Below are positions 23,939 through 33,168 of a DNA stretch of 64,000 nt, in pieces (the first letter of the stretch is position 1; each line of letters begins with the position of its first letter). Both the position numbers and the translations under genes were made by a program. The DNA is from Nocardia beijingensis NBRC 16342 (GTDB lineage: Bacteria > Actinomycetota > Actinomycetes > Mycobacteriales > Mycobacteriaceae), in contig NZ_BDBC01000009.1 in assembly GCF_001612785.1 (NCBI RefSeq), forward strand, positions 62,001 to 126,000. Reading direction: 5' to 3'. The notes under the pieces are model-generated. The model ran no database searches and was not told the origin of the DNA. It was given only the letters and a program-made list of their open reading frames with translations.

Positions 23939-24504
23939 TGGCGGGACGAACCCGTGACGACCGCATCGACACCGCGGTGCTCGCCGCCGCGCGCGAACTG
24001 CTCGACGAGGTGGGATACGCGGACTTGTCCATCGGCCAGGTCGCGGCGAGGGCGGGCCTGCACCGCCCGGCGATCTACCGCAGATGGCCGTCGAAGCGGC
24101 ACCTGGTGGTGGACGTGGTCGCCGGACTGCTCGGCCTGCGACCGACCCCCGACACCGGCGACCTGCGCGCCGACCTGACCGGCGCCATGCGGGATCTGGT
24201 TGTGGCGCTGCGCGATACGTCGCTGCACCGGGTGCTGCCCGCGCTGGTCGCCGACCTGGCCGGTGACGAGCGGTTGCGCGCCCATTTCCTGGCCACCGTC
24301 TTCGAACCGCGGCGGCGGACCACCGCGACGGCGTTGCGCTCGGCCATCGCGCGCGGCGAAGTGGACCCTGGCATCGATCTGGATTTCGTGCTGGACGCGG
24401 TCGCCGCGCCGATCTACTACCGGGCGTTGTTCGGGCACCTGCCGCTCACCGACGAACTCGCCGAGCAGTCGGTCGCGGCGGTGCTGCGCGCGGTCAGCCG
24501 CTGA
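23938..24504 (+). CDS. TetR-family regulator
   Basis: 188 residues. N-terminal TetR helix-turn-helix: ARELLDEVGYADLSIGQVAA and GLHRPAIYRRWPSKRHLVVD. The C-terminal domain (RALFGHLPLTDELAEQSVAAV) is typical of the TetR_C subfamilies with an all-helical ligand pocket. Co-translated with the VOC gene, and the operator at 23490-23505 suggests autoregulation. Its last 11 bases overlap the end of the convergent TPR gene. Confidence 0.88.
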   Translation: MAGRTRDDRIDTAVLAAARELLDEVGYADLSIGQVAARAGLHRPAIYRRWPSKRHLVVDVVAGLLGLRPTPDTGDLRADLTGAMRDLVVALRDTSLHRVLPALVADLAGDERLRAHFLATVFEPRRRTTATALRSAIARGEVDPGIDLDFVLDAVAAPIYYRALFGHLPLTDELAEQSVAAVLRAVSR

Positions 24505-25828
24505 CGGCGGGCAGCGTGCTGAGTGTCGCGAGCACCTCGGTCGCGGCGTCGGCCACCGCGGCGACCTCGGCCATGGCCAGCGCGGCCGCCGTGGCGGCAC
24601 GCACGCGCGGCAGCAGCGCCAAGCACGCAGCGGCGGCCGCGCGGTCGGCCGAGGTCAGCTCGGCGTCGTCCTCGGCGGCGGATTGCCATGCGGCGGTGGC
24701 GATCACCTCGTGCAGCCAGTTGAGCAGTTCCAGGCGCAGCGGTTGCGGCTCGCGCAGCCAGGCGCGGGCGTAGGTCACGTCGGTGCGCTCGTGCAGCAGT
24801 GCGCCGAGCACCACCTCGGCGGCGGGCGCGGTGACCGAGTAGATCGAACCTTGGTGCAGCACCGCGGAATACAGGAAGACGATGCCGCGCGCCTGCTCCT
24901 CGACGGCCGCGCTGACCAGGTCGGCGAGCATGGCGGGGGCATCGCTCGCCGACCCGTGGGCGTGCGCCAGCCCGGCCCAGTCCGTCTCGCGCAGCACGGT
25001 TGCCGCGCGTTCGTGGTAGATCGGCGCGAGCGCGGCCGCCGCCCGGACGCGAGCTTCCGCATCGGTCGAGTCGAGGGCGCGCTGGAAGGCAGCCAACGCC
25101 ACGTCCGGCTCGCCGAGCTGGTCACTGAACACCCCGATGTCGAAACTGGCCCGCGCGGCCACGGCGGGATCGTCCGATTCGGCCAACGACCGGCTGACCT
25201 CCCTCGCCCCCGCCAGATCGCCTGCCTCGCTCAGGTGCTGGACCAGATCCCCCGCGACGATGAGCGACTGCTCCGCCGGCCAGCCGTCGATGACGGTGCG
25301 GTAGGCGGCTTTGACGCCGTCCAGGTCGTCGGCGGTGCGCAGGAGGTAGGCCAGGTTGGACAGGGCGAGCCGGGCGATGTCGCCGGGGCCCGCGTCGATC
25401 GCGTGCTGGTAGGCCGCGCGCGCCGAGTCCGCGTCCCCGCGCTTGGCGCGCGAATAACCGAGATTGATCCAGGCCCGCGGCGCCGCGTCGGGATGGCCCG
25501 ATTCGGCGGCGCGCTCGTACATCGCTTCGGCCGCCGCGGTGTCGCCGCGCTCGGCCAGCAGCAGGCCGAGGTTGTAGGCCGCGCGCGGCGCCGCGTCCTC
25601 GTGTCCCGAATCGACCGCGACGTGGTACGCGCCTTCCGCGGCCGGTTTGTCACCCGCCGCGCTGAGCAGTCCGCCCAGTTCCGCGGCGGCCAACGGCGCC
25701 CAGTTCGGATGGCCGGAGGCGATGGCGATCTGGAACGCCTCGCGCGCGGCCGCCAGGTCGTTGCGCCTGCGGTGCATCTTGCCGAGGTCGAAGGCCAGGT
25801 CCGGCGGCCGCTTCAGCATTGTTCCCAT
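24494..25828 (-). CDS. Tetratricopeptide-repeat protein, 444 aa
   Basis: Series of about five 36-residue TPR/Sel1-like units in the first 200 residues, each with a GHPDAAPRAWINLGYSRAKR-like pattern, followed by weaker repeats and an Ala-rich helical C-terminus (AATAAALAMAEVAAVADAA). No signal peptide or membrane segment, so probably a cytoplasmic scaffold for protein contacts. A later ATG at 25819 would remove three residues. Neighbours are TetR genes on both sides and do not suggest a partner. Confidence 0.82.
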   Translation of the reverse strand: MGTMLKRPPDLAFDLGKMHRRRNDLAAAREAFQIAIASGHPNWAPLAAAELGGLLSAAGDKPAAEGAYHVAVDSGHEDAAPRAAYNLGLLLAERGDTAAAEAMYERAAESGHPDAAPRAWINLGYSRAKRGDADSARAAYQHAIDAGPGDIARLALSNLAYLLRTADDLDGVKAAYRTVIDGWPAEQSLIVAGDLVQHLSEAGDLAGAREVSRSLAESDDPAVAARASFDIGVFSDQLGEPDVALAAFQRALDSTDAEARVRAAAALAPIYHERAATVLRETDWAGLAHAHGSASDAPAMLADLVSAAVEEQARGIVFLYSAVLHQGSIYSVTAPAAEVVLGALLHERTDVTYARAWLREPQPLRLELLNWLHEVIATAAWQSAAEDDAELTSADRAAAAACLALLPRVRAATAAALAMAEVAAVADAATEVLATLSTLPAVSG

Positions 25829-25931
25829 CCAGCCTCGGCACCGAGTGGTGCGATCCTTTTCCGAGAAGTTCTACATCGGCGGGCGACCCGTGGCTACCCA
25901 AGGCGTGGGATACGCCGGGACGGCGTGCGGC

Positions 25932-26495
25932 TCAGTCGCCGATTTCGGTTGCGAGGGCGCGCAATCCGGCGATCACCTCGTCGGGTGACGGGGCGTGTTC
26001 CGGATCGACCAGCCACTGGGCCATGAGGCCGCCGATCAACGCGTGCAGCACAGCGCCGACGGCGCGGTCGGTCGCCACGCCTCGGGTCGGGCCGAACAGC
26101 TGCCAGAGCTGCTCGCGGGCGTGCTCCTCCGCGATCGCCAGTTCGGCGCGCACCTCGGGGGAGTGCAGCGCCTGCGCCATGCCTTCGATATTCGCCGACC
26201 AGAGCGGACGGTCCTCGGTGAACGACGCGATGAGGGTGCGCCAGAAGGCTTCCAGGCGCGACGCGGGCGTCTCGGCCTCGCCCTGCGGCAGCGCCGCCGC
26301 GATCCGCTGCACCGCCTCCGCGCTCGATTCGATCATCGCCTGGTTGAGCAGTTTGTCCCTGGTGCCGAAGTGGTAGTTGATGGCGGCCAGATTGCTGCCG
26401 GAGGCGGCGACTATCTCGCGCACGGTCGTGCGTGCGTAGCCGCGCTCGGCCAAGCACTGCTTGGCCGCGGCGAGAAGGTCTTCGCGGGTTCCCAC
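25932..26495 (-). CDS. TetR-family regulator
   Basis: 187 residues with a classical N-terminal domain (CLAERGYARTTVREIVAASG and NLAAINYHFGTRDKLLNQAM) and a TetR_C domain (FWRTLIASFTEDRPLWSANI). Divergent from the PapA5-like acyltransferase gene across a gap that holds two CGTTTSAAAC sites, so it probably represses that gene and itself. GTG start. Its ligand is unknown. Confidence 0.9.
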   Translation of the reverse strand: MGTREDLLAAAKQCLAERGYARTTVREIVAASGSNLAAINYHFGTRDKLLNQAMIESSAEAVQRIAAALPQGEAETPASRLEAFWRTLIASFTEDRPLWSANIEGMAQALHSPEVRAELAIAEEHAREQLWQLFGPTRGVATDRAVGAVLHALIGGLMAQWLVDPEHAPSPDEVIAGLRALATEIGD

Positions 26496-26537
26496 TCCAG
26501 CACCTTAGCAAGTGGGCATACGGGTGTTTATGACGAT

Positions 26538-26574
26538 CGTTTCAAACCTTTGTATGTGACAAGCGTTTGAAACG
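26538..26574. promoter_or_regulatory. Two near-palindromic operators before the acyltransferase gene
   Basis: CGTTTCAAAC at 26538-26547 and CGTTTGAAACG at 26564-26574. Each is an imperfect palindrome around one base, and the two are also reverse complements, 16 bases apart. This fits a TetR operator between divergent genes. Confidence 0.7.
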
Positions 26575-26615
26575 TGCGTATGTTGGCATCGTCGTCCCCT
26601 GGAGAGAAGAACGAG

Positions 26616-27911
26616 ATGATGACCGAGCAACGCCCCGTTTCCCCTTTCGAAAGCAGTTACTTCGGCGCCGACCGCAGAATCGGCAGCATCCCGGTGGGCG
26701 GCATGCCGCTGTTCATCGGTTCCACCGTGCGCGGCGGCCTCGACGTGTCCGCGCTACGCCGCGTGCTCGCCGACTTGGCGGCCGCGCATCCGCTCCTGCG
26801 CAGCGAACAGGTCGACGTCGAGGGAGCGCGATGCTTCCGGCGCGACGACTCCTACCGGCCCCGCTTGACGATCACCGAGGGCGGCGAGCCGGAGTACCTG
26901 GATCTGGTGAACAGCCGGCAGGACTGGACCGCAGGGCTGTTCCACGCGCATCTCCTGCGCGACGGCGAGCACGAGCGGATCGTGCTGGCCATCCACCACG
27001 GAATCGCCGACGGCAGATCCGCTTTCGCGCTGCTCGCGGAATTGTGGGAGCGGTACACCGCCCAGGTGACGGGTGCGCCCGCCCCGCACGCGAATCCGGA
27101 TCAGAGCTTGCCCGAGGCGATGGACACCAGGCTGGCCCGCATCGTCTCCCCCGAGGAGGTCGCCGGGCTGCTCGACGTGTTACGCGCGGGCGCGGAAATG
27201 ATGACCTCGGATCTCACGCCGCGACAGCTGCCCCCTCTCGGTGACGGCGCGCACCGACCGAACCGGTTGACGTTGGACCGAATCGAGTTGGACGACATCG
27301 AGACCGCCGCGGTGATCGCCGCCGCCCGAGTCCACGGCGTCTCGGTGAACAGCCTCGTCGCGGGTGCGGCATTCGCCGCCTTCCGTGCCCGGCTGGAGCC
27401 GTCGGCGGGAGCGCTGCCGATGGTCTGCGGTCACGCGGTCGACATCCGGGCGAATCTCGTGCCGCCGCTGCCCGCGAGCACCGTGCTCAATTGTGTATCG
27501 GGGGTGGGAACATTCGCGCTCGTCGAAGCGGACGCCGACCCGATCGTGCTGGCACACGCGGTGGCCACGGGCATGCACGCCTCGGTCGAGCGCAAGGAGG
27601 CGCTGCTGATGATGCTCGCCACCCAGCGGGTCGTCGACCCGGCGACCGCTGCACTGCTCTCGGCGCCGCCTACCTTCGCCATCTCGAACATCGGTCGTGT
27701 GCCCGCCCTTTCGATCCCGCCGCGGCTACGGATCGTCCGCAATGACGTCTTCGCCATGACGGCGGGCATGCCGCCGAAACTCACCGTGTTCACCATCGGC
27801 GACCGGATGACCATCCAGGTGGAATACGACACCGCACGGCACAGCCCGGCGCAGCTGGGCGCAGTGCGCCAGGCGCTGATCCGGACGTTGGCCACGGTCC
27901 GCGCAGCCTAG
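26616..27911 (+). CDS. PapA5-like acyltransferase (condensation-domain fold)
   Basis: 431-residue member of the condensation/wax-ester-type acyltransferase superfamily. The catalytic HHxxxDG is seen as AIHHGIADGRSAFALL (about residue 128), and the structural second half has SVNSLVAGAAFAAF and SNIGRVPALS, which resemble mycobacterial PapA5 and phthiocerol dimycocerosyl transferases. It may esterify a lipid alcohol with an acyl group from a carrier protein. No polyketide synthase lies nearby, so the substrates are unknown. ATG 26616 with GGAGAGAAG upstream; an earlier in-frame GTG at 26574 lies in the operator. Confidence 0.8.
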   Translation: MMTEQRPVSPFESSYFGADRRIGSIPVGGMPLFIGSTVRGGLDVSALRRVLADLAAAHPLLRSEQVDVEGARCFRRDDSYRPRLTITEGGEPEYLDLVNSRQDWTAGLFHAHLLRDGEHERIVLAIHHGIADGRSAFALLAELWERYTAQVTGAPAPHANPDQSLPEAMDTRLARIVSPEEVAGLLDVLRAGAEMMTSDLTPRQLPPLGDGAHRPNRLTLDRIELDDIETAAVIAAARVHGVSVNSLVAGAAFAAFRARLEPSAGALPMVCGHAVDIRANLVPPLPASTVLNCVSGVGTFALVEADADPIVLAHAVATGMHASVERKEALLMMLATQRVVDPATAALLSAPPTFAISNIGRVPALSIPPRLRIVRNDVFAMTAGMPPKLTVFTIGDRMTIQVEYDTARHSPAQLGAVRQALIRTLATVRAA

Positions 27912-27972
27912 CTATGCGGCCCGGCGCACTCCACGGACAGCTCATGACTCCAGTGGATCACTCGGGGCGCGC

Positions 27973-27995
27973 CCGGTCGGGGCCATTTCGACCGG
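27973..27995. terminator. Hairpin between the acyltransferase and the AI-2E family gene
   Basis: CCGGTCG (27973-27979) pairs with CGACCGG (27989-27995), 9-nt loop, in the gap between two converging genes. A weak bidirectional terminator candidate. Confidence 0.5.
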
Positions 27996-28038
27996 ATCAT
28001 CCGAACGCCCCGGCGTGCGTCGTTTCGCCCCGGCCGTG

Positions 28039-29232
28039 TCAGTCCGGACGGTCGTGACGGCCCGCGAAACGCAGCGTCAACTGTCTGGCGAACTTCCGGC
28101 GGCGCTTGGGTGAGCCCGCCCGGCTGTCGATCTCGGCCTCCACCTCCGCCGGGACGTCGTAGCGGCGGATGTACGCGCCGGCGAACGCCTGCACCGTCGC
28201 GGTCACCGGGATGGCGAGCAGCGCGCCCGTCGCGCCGAGTAGCGCCGCGCCGGCCAGCACCGCCCCGAACGCGACGGCCGGGTGCATGTCCAGGGTGGTG
28301 GCGGTGATGCGCGGTTGCAGCACGTAGTTCTCGAACTGCTGGTAGAGCACGATGAAGCCGAGAATCCACAGCGCGGTGCTCGGCCCGTGCACCAGACCCA
28401 CGATCACCGGGAGCGCACCGGCGAGATACGTGCCGACCGTGGGGATGAACTGGGAGACCACGCCGACCCACAACGCGAGGGCGAATGCCGACGGCACGTC
28501 CAGCACCCGCAGCATGACGTAGTGCGCGAGCGTGGACGCGAGCGCGAGCAGCCCGCGGGAATAGATGTAGCCGCCGGTCTTGTCCACCGCGAGGTCCCAG
28601 GCGCGCAGCACATGACGCTGCCGCCGTGGCGGGAGCAGCGAGCAGACGGCGGCGCGGATGCGAGGCCCGTCGGCGGCGAAATAGTAGGTGAACAGCAGGA
28701 TGCCGAGACCCTGGAAGAGCGCGCCGAGTGCCGCCGTGCCGATGCCCCAGACATTGCCCGCCAACCCGGTGAGATAGCCCTCGAGGGTCGAGCTCCAGTC
28801 GGTGGCGTACTTCTGGATGTCCGTGCTGGACAGATCCTTGTGGAAGGTGTGGTTGATCCAGTCCACGCCCCGGTCGGCGTATTCGGGCGCGTGCTGCACC
28901 AACGTGGTGACCTGCTCCACCAGCAGCGCACCGAGCGTCCAGAAGAAGGCGACGACGAGGGCGGTCAGGCCGAGGAACACCAACCCGGTCGCGGGGCCGC
29001 GCCGCATGCCGCGCCGCGCCAGCGAATTCACCGCCGGTTCGATCGCGAAGGCCAGGAACAGGGAGACGAGCAGAATCGTCAGCAGGCTCCGCAGTCGCTC
29101 CAGCACCCAGAAGGCGGCCAGCAACCCGGTGATCGTCGCCGCGGCGAGCAGGAACGCCCGTGGCAGCCACGGCGGCATGCCGGGTGCGGCGATGGCCGGT
29201 TGTCGCGTCTCGTCTTCGTCCTCCGCAGACAC
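28039..29232 (-). CDS. AI-2E family transporter (PF01594-type permease)
   Basis: 397-residue integral membrane protein. Hydrophobic segments include AFLLAAATITGLLAAFWVL, LLTILLVSLFLAFAIEPAVN, GLVFLGLTALVVAFFWTLGA and several C-terminal ones around ALWVGVVSQFIPTVGTYLAG. The PF01594 landmarks IPTVGTYLAG and QQFENYVLQPRI are present. Family members export or exchange small solutes, and some act as Na+/H+ antiporters, so the autoinducer role should not be assumed. GTG start at 29232. Confidence 0.9.
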   Translation of the reverse strand: MSAEDEDETRQPAIAAPGMPPWLPRAFLLAAATITGLLAAFWVLERLRSLLTILLVSLFLAFAIEPAVNSLARRGMRRGPATGLVFLGLTALVVAFFWTLGALLVEQVTTLVQHAPEYADRGVDWINHTFHKDLSSTDIQKYATDWSSTLEGYLTGLAGNVWGIGTAALGALFQGLGILLFTYYFAADGPRIRAAVCSLLPPRRQRHVLRAWDLAVDKTGGYIYSRGLLALASTLAHYVMLRVLDVPSAFALALWVGVVSQFIPTVGTYLAGALPVIVGLVHGPSTALWILGFIVLYQQFENYVLQPRITATTLDMHPAVAFGAVLAGAALLGATGALLAIPVTATVQAFAGAYIRRYDVPAEVEAEIDSRAGSPKRRRKFARQLTLRFAGRHDRPD

Positions 29233-29305
29233 AAGGCCAAGGTACCCACGCCGCGAGCGGTTCGCGGCTCGACACCGTTCGGCCGCGCCGGTACGGCGAG
29301 CGGGC

Positions 29306-30358
29306 TCACATGGTGGAGACGTCGATGACGAACCGGTAGCGCACGTCGCTGGCCACGACCCGGTCGTAGGCGCCGTCGATCTCGTCGGCGGCGATCAGCT
29401 CGATCTCCGCGCCGATGCCGTGCTCGGCGCAGAAGTTCAGCATCTCCTGGGTCTGCGCGATCCCGCCGATCATCGAGCCGGCCAGCGAGCGGCGGTACGC
29501 GGCGAGGTTGAACGGCTTGACGCTCATCGGGTGCTCGGGCAGGCCGAGGATCACCAGGGTGCCGTCCAGGTTCAGCAGGCGCAGGTAGTCGTCGATCGGA
29601 AGGTTCGCCGACACCGTGTTGAGGATCAGGTCGAACCGGCCGCGCAGCTCGCGGAAGGTCTGCTTGTCGCTGGTGGCGTAGTAGCCGGTCGCGCCGAAGA
29701 GCTTGCCGTCGTCCTGTTTGCTCAGCGAGTGGCTCAGCACGGTGACCTCGGCGCCCATCGCGGCCGCGATCTTCACCCCCACGTGGCCGAGCCCGCCCAT
29801 GCCGATGATGGCGACCTTCTTGCCCGGCCCGGCGCCCCAGTGCCGCAGCGGCGAGTACAGCGTGACGCCCGCGCACAGCAACGGCGCCGCGACGTCGAGG
29901 CCGATGCCGTCGGGAATGGCGACCACGAAGTTCTCGGTCACCACGATCTGCGTCGAGTAGCCGCCGAGGGTGTGCCCCCGGGGCTCAACCGCCGGGTCGA
30001 CCGGGGTGTTGTAGGTCATGGTCGCGCCCGCGGTGCAGTACTGCTCCTCGTCGGCGAGGCACGGCGCGCAGACACCGCAGGAATCGACCATGCAACCGAC
30101 GCCGACGCGATCGCCGACCCGATGCTTGGTCACCGCGGATCCGACCGCGGCGACCACGCCCGCGATCTCGTGTCCGGGCACGCAGGGGTAGCGGGTGCCG
30201 CCCCACTCGTCGCGCGCGGTGTGGATGTCGGAATGGCAGATACCCGCGAACTTGACGTCGATCAGCACGTCGCGCGGGCCCAGGTCCCTGCGCTGGATCG
30301 TGACCTTCTCGAACGAGCCATCGGGGGTGGACAGGGCGTAGGCGGCGGCAGTGCTCAT
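29306..30358 (-). CDS. Zinc-dependent NAD(P) alcohol dehydrogenase (AdhC/cinnamyl type)
   Basis: 350-residue medium-chain dehydrogenase. Catalytic zinc ligands are visible in [11 protein letters not shown] and [10 protein letters not shown]; structural zinc Cys cluster in [21 protein letters not shown] is complete. The Rossmann motif is [20 protein letters not shown]. The pattern [12 protein letters not shown] with CHSD matches mycobacterial AdhC and cinnamyl-type NADP enzymes acting on aldehydes. The ATG at 30358 gives the usual length. Divergent from the protease gene. Confidence 0.92.
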   Translation of the reverse strand: MSTAAAYALSTPDGSFEKVTIQRRDLGPRDVLIDVKFAGICHSDIHTARDEWGGTRYPCVPGHEIAGVVAAVGSAVTKHRVGDRVGVGCMVDSCGVCAPCLADEEQYCTAGATMTYNTPVDPAVEPRGHTLGGYSTQIVVTENFVVAIPDGIGLDVAAPLLCAGVTLYSPLRHWGAGPGKKVAIIGMGGLGHVGVKIAAAMGAEVTVLSHSLSKQDDGKLFGATGYYATSDKQTFRELRGRFDLILNTVSANLPIDDYLRLLNLDGTLVILGLPEHPMSVKPFNLAAYRRSLAGSMIGGIAQTQEMLNFCAEHGIGAEIELIAADEIDGAYDRVVASDVRYRFVIDVSTM

Positions 30359-30515
30359 GAGGACATGCCTACCGTCGCATGGGTGCGGTTGCCAACTGTG
30401 ACACGGAAAAGACACGCTCACGGGCCGTTTTTCCGGCGGGCTGCCCGGTTCGATGATCTTCGGCGCGCGCAGCGGCGACAATGGATTCGGGAGGTTCGGC
30501 CGAGGCGGGAGAGCC

Positions 30516-31640
30516 ATGGACGAAGAACGGCAGCAGTGGATCGGGGCGCGGCGCGCGCCGGGCGGTGGCCGGGTGTTCGTGCTGGTCGTCACGCTCATGC
30601 TCATGGTCGCGGCGTTCCTCGGATATCGCGGCGATCTGCAGGTCCGCGACCGGCCCGGTCCCGCGGGGACGGCGGCGTCGGTGGTGTTCGCTCCCCCCGA
30701 CCCGCTCGACGCGGGCGTGGTCACCGCGGCGGTGCGGCCTGCGCTGGTCAACATCAACGCCTCGGCCGACCGATCCGGGCCGGGCGCGGCGGGGTCCGGC
30801 ATCGTCCTCACCGCCGACGGCGAGGTGCTCACCAGCCACCACGTGGTCAAGGGCGCGGACACGGTGACCGCCACCGACGTCGGCAACGGCAAGGCCTACG
30901 ACGCGGTGGTGCTCGGCTACGACGCCGACGCCGACATCGCCCTGCTCGACCTGTCGGCGGCCGACGGGCTGCCGACCGCGACCATCGGCAGTTCGGGCGC
31001 GTTGCGGCTGCGCGAGGAGGTCCTCGCCATCGGCAACGCCGGCGGCACCGGCGGCACGCCCACCGCGGTGCACGGCCCGCTCACCGACCTGGACAGCGCC
31101 ATCGTGGCGATCAACGCCGCCGATCTGTCGCGCAAAGCGCTCAACGGGATGCTGGAGGTGGCGGCGGCGGTCACGCCGGGACAGTCCGGCGGAGCCCTGG
31201 TCGATCACAAGGCGTCGGTCGTCGGCGTGATCGCCGCGGCGTCGGGCGACGGTGCGCGCGCCGCGGACCATCCGGCGAACGGCTACGCGGTGCCGATCGA
31301 CGCAGCGATGCGAGTGGTCCAGCAGATTCGTTCGGGAACCCCCACCGACACCGTGCACATCGGGCCGACGGCCACGCTCGGCGTGCTTGTCTCCAACGCG
31401 CTGCCCGCGGGGACCGGAGCCCGCGTGGACATGGCGATCTACGGCATGCCCGCCTACGCCGCCGGTCTGGCCGCGGGGGACGTGATCACCTCGCTCGACG
31501 GCCACACCGTCACCAGCGCTCAGTCGCTGCGCACCGCGCTGAACCGGCGCAAGCCCGACGAGACCGTCCGATTGGGCGTCACCGGCGCAGGCGGCGCCCG
31601 CACCGTGCCGGTGGCGCTGGTCGCGGGGCCGCCGAACTGA
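30516..31640 (+). CDS. HtrA/DegP-like membrane-anchored trypsin-type protease with PDZ domain
   Basis: 374 residues. A short cytoplasmic N-terminus is followed by one membrane helix ([18 protein letters not shown], about residues 22-39), a chymotrypsin-fold domain with His in [11 protein letters not shown], Asp in [13 protein letters not shown] and Ser in [10 protein letters not shown], and a C-terminal PDZ domain ([17 protein letters not shown] and [10 protein letters not shown]). It acts outside the membrane in protein quality control, similar to mycobacterial PepD/HtrA. ATG 30516 with GGGAGAG; the ORF is open 21 codons upstream. Its end almost touches the convergent VKOR gene. Confidence 0.9.
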   Translation: MDEERQQWIGARRAPGGGRVFVLVVTLMLMVAAFLGYRGDLQVRDRPGPAGTAASVVFAPPDPLDAGVVTAAVRPALVNINASADRSGPGAAGSGIVLTADGEVLTSHHVVKGADTVTATDVGNGKAYDAVVLGYDADADIALLDLSAADGLPTATIGSSGALRLREEVLAIGNAGGTGGTPTAVHGPLTDLDSAIVAINAADLSRKALNGMLEVAAAVTPGQSGGALVDHKASVVGVIAAASGDGARAADHPANGYAVPIDAAMRVVQQIRSGTPTDTVHIGPTATLGVLVSNALPAGTGARVDMAIYGMPAYAAGLAAGDVITSLDGHTVTSAQSLRTALNRRKPDETVRLGVTGAGGARTVPVALVAGPPN

Positions 31641-31646
31641 TCCGGC

Positions 31647-32213
31647 TCAGACCAGCGACAGCCAGTAGTCCTGGAAGCGCAGGAACACCAGCACCAGCAC
31701 GATCGCGAAGAACAGCGCGACGATCGTCCACCGCCACTCGGCGAGCACGCCGAGCGGTCCGCGCGAGTGCCCCCACAGCTGGTCGGTGCTCACCGCGAGC
31801 AGCGGCGTGATGATCACCCAGACCACCATGCAGTACGGGCACAGCGCGTTGATCCGGTACAGGCTCTGGAAGATCAGCCAGCAGACGAACGCGACCCCGA
31901 GCAGGGTGCCCAGCCACACCCCGCCCCACACCCAGCGCGGGAAGCCGACCCCGGCCACCGACAGCACGCCCAGCGTGACGACGACCGAGAACCCCACGAT
32001 GCCCATCAGCGGGTTCGGGAACCCGAAAACCGCGGCCTGATCGGTCACCATCACCGACCCGCAGGACAGGATCGGGTTGATGCTGCACGACGGCGTGTAA
32101 CCGGGATCGGTGAACAGCTTGAACCGTTCCACGGTCAGCGCCACCGCGGCCAGCCAGCCGGCCAGCCCGCCGATCAACAGGACCCACGCGGCCCGGGGCC
32201 CCGCGGCGATCAC
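31647..32213 (-). CDS. Vitamin K epoxide reductase (VKOR) family membrane protein
   Basis: 188-residue four/five-helix membrane protein that reoxidises DsbA-like oxidoreductases using menaquinone. Conserved Cys: SCSINPILSCGSV in the first loop and the active-site pair in INALCPYCMVVW. The GTG at 32213 overlaps the stop of the DsbA-like gene by four bases. The pair corresponds in arrangement to mycobacterial Rv2968c/Rv2969c, the actinobacterial disulfide-formation system outside the membrane. Confidence 0.93.
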   Translation of the reverse strand: MIAAGPRAAWVLLIGGLAGWLAAVALTVERFKLFTDPGYTPSCSINPILSCGSVMVTDQAAVFGFPNPLMGIVGFSVVVTLGVLSVAGVGFPRWVWGGVWLGTLLGVAFVCWLIFQSLYRINALCPYCMVVWVIITPLLAVSTDQLWGHSRGPLGVLAEWRWTIVALFFAIVLVLVFLRFQDYWLSLV

Positions 32214-32989
32214 TGGCCCGCGGCGGCGCTGATCACGGGTGCGAGGCCGCCTGCGCCGAAGATCTGCTGGCTGGACTCGACCTTCTTGCCGTTCACGAAC
32301 ACCGACGGGGTGGACTGGATGCCGCTGTCCAGCACTTCCTTGGTGCGGGCCTGGACGTACTTGTCGTACTTGTGGTCGGTGATGCACTGGGCGACCGCGT
32401 CGTCGGTGTAGCCCGCGCTCTTGGCGATCTGGACGAGCTGATCGTCGGTCAGGCCCGCGCCGCCCTCCGGGGGCTGCTGGGCGTACATCGTCTTCAGCCA
32501 GGCCTGGTACTTCGACGGGTCGGCCTCGGCGACGCAGTAGGAGGCGTTGGCCGCGCGCGAGGAGTAGCGCGTGGTGGACGCCTTGTCCAGGAAGGCGATC
32601 ACGTTGTACTCGACGACCGCGGTGCCGCTGGCGACCGCGTCCTCGAGCGCCTGCCCGTTCGCCGCCTCGAACGCCTTGCAGGCGGGGCACTGCAGATCGG
32701 CGACGACCCGCACGGTGACCTTCGCGTCCGGCTTGCCGACGCGGACAGCGCCGTTGTCGGTGATCGAGGCGGGCACGGCGCCCGCGTTCGCGGTGCCGGT
32801 CGCGGCGATGGACGGGGTGGGTCCGGGATCGTCCTTGCGGTTCTTCTTCACCGCGATGCCGATGCCGATCGCCGCGATCAGCGCGACGAGCACGGCGGCG
32901 ACGGCCACCTGGATCAAGATCTTGCGGTTGCGGTCGGCGCGTTCCGCCGCCAGCAGCGGGTTCGACTTCCCACCCTGGTTCTTGCTCAC
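32210..32989 (-). CDS. DsbA-like membrane-anchored thiol oxidoreductase
   Basis: 259 residues. Cytoplasmic Lys-rich N-terminus, one membrane helix (VAVAAVLVALIAAIGIGIAV, about residues 28-47), a Pro/Ser linker and an extracytoplasmic thioredoxin-fold domain with the active-site motif DLQCPACKAFE and the cis-Pro loop GIQSTPSVFVNGKKV. It introduces disulfides into exported proteins and is recycled by the coupled VKOR protein. Confidence 0.93.
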   Translation of the reverse strand: MSKNQGGKSNPLLAAERADRNRKILIQVAVAAVLVALIAAIGIGIAVKKNRKDDPGPTPSIAATGTANAGAVPASITDNGAVRVGKPDAKVTVRVVADLQCPACKAFEAANGQALEDAVASGTAVVEYNVIAFLDKASTTRYSSRAANASYCVAEADPSKYQAWLKTMYAQQPPEGGAGLTDDQLVQIAKSAGYTDDAVAQCITDHKYDKYVQARTKEVLDSGIQSTPSVFVNGKKVESSQQIFGAGGLAPVISAAAGQ

Positions 32990-33168
32990 CGTGCGCTCAC
33001 CACGCCTTTCGCTCGCCGGACGGTTTTCCTGCCGCCACGATCGTAGATCCGCCGACCATCTACCCGGGTGATCGGCCCACAGCCGTCATCATCGTCGGCG
33101 TACCTGAGAGATTCCGAAATATCCGGCCCGCCGCCGCAGATCCCGATTCGGCCGTGGCCCGCGCCCGG

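Noticed and set aside
24494..25828. TPR gene repeats as possible CRISPR or tandem DNA repeats
   Set aside because: The periodicity is at the protein level (36 residues), with divergent DNA and no spacers.
28802..31810. A 1002-codon plus-strand open frame across the AI-2E, AdhC and protease genes
   Set aside because: Shadow of genes on the other strand and in another frame; Arg/Pro/Gly-rich composition and no motifs.
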